From positions 4,380,976 to 4,444,975 of the forward strand of contig NC_134527.1 in assembly GCF_027942865.1 (NCBI RefSeq): DNA of 64,000 nucleotides, written 5' to 3'. Source of the stretch: Odontesthes bonariensis (taxonomy: Eukaryota > Chordata > Actinopteri > Atheriniformes > Atherinopsidae). Below the pieces are notes generated by a model. That model saw only the letters and a program-made list of their open reading frames with translations. It searched no databases and was not told where the DNA came from. The first letter of the stretch is position 1. The number at the start of each line of letters is the position of its first letter. Positions 60,886 to 64,000 of the stretch are shown in pieces. Position numbers and translations under genes: made by a program.

Positions 60886-63196
60886 TAGGGACCGAGCAGT
60901 GAAACTGCAAGGACCCTATTGTATCTGTAAGGTTTATTAGGGACCGAGCAGTGAAACTGCAAGGACCCTATTGTATCTGTAAGGTTTATTATTATTATTC
61001 TTATTCTTTGCAAAAGGTATGCGAAAACTCAGGAAATTTTGCGAGCGCCACGTGCCGGTCGACGACATGAAAGAATCTAAACTTTATATTTTTGGTAGTC
61101 GCTCATTGGCTCTGTAGCGCCCCCTACGATGGTTAAAAATTGTCCCCGCAATAGGATTAGTTTCGCGTGGGATGACGAAATTCGGTACACTCGTTCATCA
61201 TGCCAAGACGCACAAAAAAGTCTCAGGCCGCCATGGTCCCACGTACACAGGAAGGCGGCCATTTTGGATGGAAAGTGCGTTTTCGTGCCATTTTTGGCCG
61301 ATTCCACGCCTTGCTTAAGATCGAACTTGTCCTACAGATTTAATGCTACAGACTTCAAACTTGGCCAGGTTACTCTTAAGACATGGGGGGGGAAATTCAT
61401 GGAGAAACTTTTTCAAAACTTAAAGGGCGTGGGCGTGGCAACTCCTCAAAGTTCGATGACTCGCCATCACTCGCCACAAAAAATTAAGTCGCTTATAACT
61501 CCCACATACATTATCCAATCTGTCCCAAACTTCATACGGTGAATGCTGGACCTAGCCTGAACGCATACATATTATCATAACGACATCCACCTATAGCGCC
61601 ACCTGCTGGTGGTCGGAAACATCTCTTTTTTTCCACATCTCGCATTTGATCGAACTCGTCCTACAGATTTAATGCTACAAGCTTGAAACTTGGCCAGATT
61701 ACTCTTAAGACATGGGGGGAAAGAGTCATGGAGAAACTTTTTCAAACCTCAAAGGGCGTGGCCGTGGCGACGCCTCAAAGTTATGACTCGCCATGAAGAA
61801 TTAAGTCGCTTATAACTTCCACACTCATTATCCAATCTGTCCCAAACTTCACACGGTGAATGCTGGACTCAGCCTGAACGCGTACATATTATCATAGTGA
61901 CATCCTCCTATAGCGCCACCTGCTGGTGGTCGGAAATGTCATTTTTTGCCACACCTCACATTTTATAAAACTCCTCCTACAGATTTAATGCTACAAGCTT
62001 CAAACTTAGCCAGGTTACTCTTAAGACATGGGGGCAAATATTCATGGAGAAACTTTTCCAAACTCTGAACAATTCGGGCGTGGTCAGGCGGTGAAAAACG
62101 TGTGATGGTGTTTGTGATTTGAAAGCCTTATCATCATCACAACGTCATGAAACTTGGCACACACGTCCATCCTGAACACCTCGTACGTATTTGAAGGGTA
62201 TCGTGTGTGGGCGGAGCAAAGTGGCTCAGTGGCGCCCCCTAGGGTACTTAAAAATGGTCCACACATTGGGGTTAGTTTTGCGTGGGACGACGAAATTCGG
62301 TACACTCATTCATCATGCCCAGACGCACAAAAAAGTCTCACGTCCACAGGAAGTCGGCCATTTTGGATGGAAAGTGCGTTTTCGTGCCATTTTTGACCGA
62401 TTCTACACCTTGTATAAGATCGAACTTGTCCTACAGATTTAATGCTACAGACTTCAAACTTGGCCAGGCTACTCTTAAGACATGGGGGGAAAAATTCATG
62501 GAGAAACTTTTTCAAACCTCAAAGGGCGTGGGCGTGGCGACGCCTCAAAGTTCTATGACTCGCCATCACTCGCCACAACAAATTAAGTTGCTTATAACTC
62601 CCACATACATTATCCAATCTGTCCCAAACTTCATACGGTGAATGCTGGACCCAGCCTGAACGCGTACATATTATCATAGTGACATCCACCCATAGCGCCA
62701 CCTGCTGGTGGTTGGAAACATCTTTTTTTTTCACACCTCGCATTTGATCAAACTCCTCCTACATATTTAATGGTAAAATCTTCAAACTTGGCCAAGTTAC
62801 TCTTAAGCTAGGGGGGAAGAAAACTCTTGAGAAGCTTTTCCAAACTCTGAACGGTGTGGGCGTGGCCAGGCGGTGACAATCGTGTGATGGCGATTGTGAT
62901 TTGAAAGCCTTATCATCATCGCAACTTAATGAAACTTGGCACACACGTCCACCCTGATGACCTCGTTCGTATGTGAAGGGTATCGTGTGTGGGCTGAGCA
63001 AAATGGCTCAGTGGCGCCCCCTAGAAATTTTCAAAAACCCCTCCGCATTGGAGTTATTATGTCCTCATACGTACGCAGAGGGTATCGTGTGTGTGGGCAG
63101 AGCTGCGGCTCCAGCGTCCAGCGCATGCCCCAACGTGCGCATATCCCAACGTACGCACACCTCGGTCCCGCTCACAGCTGCTTGCAGCTTTCTAGT
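60886..63196 (+). repeat. large dispersed repeat (AGGGACCGAGCAGTG family), copy B, internally tandem
   Basis: Begins with a 52-base block present twice (60886 and 60938) and ends GCTGCTTGCAGCTTTCTAG. Inside, a unit of about 320-330 bases starting CTACAGATTTAATGCTACA recurs near 61332, 61661, 61977, 62431 and 62758. Between the 61977 and 62431 copies, and after 62758, a second unit holds CTTGGCACACACGTCC and GGCGCCCCCTAG. No gene; the similar ORFs on both strands follow the repeat. It lies in the 5' part of c7 as seen here. Confidence 0.8.
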
Positions 63197-63205
63197 TATC
63201 ATTAT

Positions 63206-64000
63206 TAGGGACCGAGCAGTGAAACTGCAAGGACCCTATTGTATCTGTAAGGTTTATTATTATTATTCTTATTCTTTGCAAAAGGTATGCGAAAACTCAG
63301 GAAATTTTGCAAGCGCCACGTGCCAGTCGACGACATGAAAGAATCTAAACATTATATCTTTGGGAGTTGCTCATTGGCTCTGTAGCGCCCCCTACGGTGC
63401 ATAAAAATGGTCCCCTTAATAGGATTAGTTTCGCGTGGGACGACGAAATTCGGTACACTCATTCATCATGCCCAGACGCACCAAAAAGTCTCTTGCCATC
63501 ACGGTGCCACGTACACAGGAAGGCGGCCATTTTGGATGGAAAGTGCGTTTTCGTGCCATTTTTGGCCGATTCCACGCCTTGCATAAGATCGAACTTGTCC
63601 TACAGATTTCATGCTACAGACTTCAAACTTGGCCAGGTTACTCTCAAGACATGGGGGGAGAAATTCATGGAGAAACTTTTTCAAAACATAAAGGGCGTGG
63701 GCGTGGCAACTCCTCAAAGTTCGATGACTCGCCATCACTCGCCACAACAAATGAAGTCGCTTATAACTCCCACATACATTATCCAATCTGTCCCAAACTT
63801 CATACGGTGAATGCTGGACCCAGCCTGAACGCGTACATATTATCATAACGACATCCACCTATAGCGCCACCTGCTGGTGGTCGGAAACATCTCTTTTTTT
63901 CCACATCTCGCATTTGATCGAACTCGTCCTACAGATTTAATGCTACAAGCTTCAAACTTGGCCAGGTTACTCTTAAGACATGGGGGGAAAGAGTCATGGA
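63206..64000 (+). repeat. large dispersed repeat, copy C, cut by the window end
   Basis: Starts TAGGGACCGAGCAGTGAAAC about 10 bases after copy B ends and follows the same order of units as copy B from 60938 on, with a few percent difference. It continues past 64000. Confidence 0.8.

Noticed and set aside
61331-64000. Regular repeat spacing that could suggest a CRISPR-like array.
   Set aside because: Units are over 300 bases with diverged, continuous sequence, and this is a vertebrate genome.

Overview
The window is vertebrate nuclear DNA, almost certainly from a ray-finned (teleost) fish. Its genes have GT-AG introns and teleost-type proteins, and the DNA between exons is packed with teleost transposons: hAT elements including Tol2-like ends, a Harbinger element, TTAA-flanked foldbacks, L2/Rex-type LINE tails, a tRNA-derived SINE and a Penelope-like element. 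The species cannot be named from sequence alone. All exon joins were made by eye from splice signals and reading-frame continuity.

Layout. 1-3.5 kb is repeats with no gene seen. 4.6-6.7 kb holds an intronless-CDS TRIM E3 ligase (RING, B-boxes, coiled coil, PRY-SPRY), flanked on both sides by hAT copies. 9.0-10.5 kb is a large transposon. 11.8-13.5 kb holds the single-exon serotonin receptor htr1a (minus), with a TATA box and a poly(A) signal. 16.2-25.0 kb is rnf180 (plus; RING E3 ligase anchored by a C-terminal membrane segment). 28.0-33.3 kb is rgs7bp (plus; palmitoylated anchor of R7-RGS/Gbeta5). 37.1-55.8 kb is complement c6 (plus; 17 coding exons, 936 aa, complete). 57.4-60.8 kb is the 3' end of complement c7 (minus; six exons). 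Its 5' exons lie beyond the window; 60.9-64.0 kb is one large internally tandem repeat inside the c7 gene.

The genes form two functional groups. htr1a, rnf180 and rgs7bp belong to neuronal G-protein signalling and ubiquitination, and their order matches the human HTR1A-RNF180-RGS7BP block. c6 and c7 are membrane-attack-complex components, arranged tail to tail as in human. The two groups are separated by only about 3.8 kb here.

The most unusual content is mobile DNA. A non-autonomous hAT family (seven copies, several with perfect 8-bp target duplications) still carries a nearly identical BED zinc-finger ORF and, in most copies, a hitch-hiking SINE. A Harbinger derivative retains an apparently intact three-exon Myb/SANT-like gene. 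A small element in an rgs7bp intron carries the N-terminal tip of a RecQ-like helicase. A Penelope-like fragment has an intact GIY-YIG ORF between inverted repeats that hold a degenerate hammerhead-like core. Several introns are almost entirely transposon, and one transposon end may provide the branch point of the last rnf180 exon. One c6 intron uses a GC donor.
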